Shown here: positions 63,689 through 64,000 of the stretch, piece by piece
Layout: each line of letters starts with the position of its first letter
Position numbering within the stretch: position 1 is the first letter of the stretch
DNA from: Butyrivibrio sp. MB2005
GTDB lineage: Bacteria > Bacillota > Clostridia > Lachnospirales > Lachnospiraceae
Direction: 5' to 3'
Length of the DNA: 64,000 bases
NCBI RefSeq assembly: GCF_000424285.1
Contig: NZ_AUJP01000005.1
Location: 1-64,000 of the forward strand
The notes under the pieces: model-generated
Seen by the model: only the letters and a program-made list of their open reading frames with translations
Database searches by the model: none
Told to the model about the DNA's origin: nothing
Translations under genes and position numbers: made by a program

Positions 63689-64000
63689 TCAGAGCGTTAC
63701 TCCATCCTTAAATATGGATATTTCTCTATACCCGGCGTCTTCCTGCCTGGTTTTTTGTCCACTTGCAACATCCAAAACATAGTCCAGGAGTCTGTCCCCT
63801 GCTTCATCCAGAGACTCTTTTCCTTCAGCTACCTTTCCTGCATTGAAATCTATCCAATTGCCTTTCTTCTCATATAGCGCAGTATTCGTTGAAATCTTCA
63901 CTGTCGGAACAGGTGCCCCAAAGGGTGTTCCCCTTCCGGTTGTAAAAAGTATCAGATGTGCTCCTGCAGCTGTAAGGTCTGTAGTTGATACCATATCATT
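63689..64000 (-). CDS. UxaA-family altronate/galactarate dehydratase, C-terminal part (runs off the window)
   Basis: 104 codons with no start in view; the frame continues past the right edge. It matches the end of UxaA/GarD-type sugar-acid dehydratases: LILFTTGRGTPFGAPVPTVK, ISTNTALYEKKGNWIDFNAG, and a SLDEAGDRLLDYVLDVASG helix. These iron-dependent enzymes dehydrate altronate or galactarate, with Eda downstream in hexuronate catabolism, which fits the aldolase fragment that follows. The stop codon is intact. Confidence 0.88.
   Translation of the reverse strand, partial: NDMVSTTDLTAAGAHLILFTTGRGTPFGAPVPTVKISTNTALYEKKGNWIDFNAGKVAEGKESLDEAGDRLLDYVLDVASGQKTRQEDAGYREISIFKDGVTL

Overview
The window looks like about 64 kb of chromosome from a low-to-mid GC Gram-positive anaerobe of the Lachnospiraceae, most likely Butyrivibrio or a close relative. 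The reasons are an AT-leaning codon choice, frequent TTG/GTG starts with strong Shine-Dalgarno sites, a diderm-free cell-wall gene set (mreBCD, a PBP2 with a large insert, rodA, sepF), a pyrophosphate-dependent phosphofructokinase, and families common in that group (DUF5692, DUF5662, DUF4349, DUF1292). Family names come from recognising motifs by eye; no search was run. No tRNA, rRNA, CRISPR array or intact insertion sequence was seen.

Layout. (1) 1-8.2 kb is a polyamine block: a SpeE-like aminopropyltransferase, carboxy(nor)spermidine dehydrogenase, nspC, aguA and aguB, interspersed with tcdA, upp and a divergent stand-alone receiver protein. Together aguA/aguB (agmatine to putrescine) and the dehydrogenase/NspC pair (putrescine to spermidine via the carboxy intermediate) form a complete route that needs no decarboxylated SAM, so the SpeE homologue is puzzling. 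(2) 8.2-13.2 kb holds a FeoA-like protein, gltX, a UvrD-type helicase and a DUF4349 lipoprotein. (3) 13.2-18.4 kb is a three-protein phosphorelay followed by two small proteins of unknown role. (4) 18.5-31.5 kb runs from a GH13-fold protein that has lost its active site through DUF5662, pepT, miaB, mutS, mutL, miaA, a methionine gamma-lyase-like enzyme and radC. (5) 31.5-44.5 kb is a cell-shape and division block: mreB, mreC, mreD, PBP2, rodA, mgsA, a D,D-carboxypeptidase lipoprotein, a P-loop protein, a HlyD-like membrane protein, sepF, then aroB, lspA and rluD. (6) 44.7-50.8 kb has a polytopic DUF5692 protein, a 919-residue iron-sulfur/flavin oxidoreductase, a 159-bp palindrome, an orphan hypA and pfp.

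(7) 51.0-56.8 kb is a tight sensory cassette: two substrate-binding proteins with no transporter, a hybrid histidine kinase with its own HPt domain, and a receiver-GGDEF protein. The first binding protein appears to be a natural circular permutant of the family 3 solute-binding fold. (8) 56.9-64.0 kb is accessory: an Ala/Gly-rich reading frame without a start, a BspA-like surface protein, a tyrosine recombinase, a mosaic second surface protein driven by its own consensus promoter from a GC-rich segment, then a truncated KDPG aldolase directly behind a UxaA-type dehydratase that runs off the right edge.

The observations I would follow up first are the permuted binding protein and its cassette, the GH13 pseudoenzyme, the DUF5692/oxidoreductase/HypA group, the mixed polyamine cluster, the 159-bp palindrome and the GC-rich promoter/attenuator segment near 63 kb.
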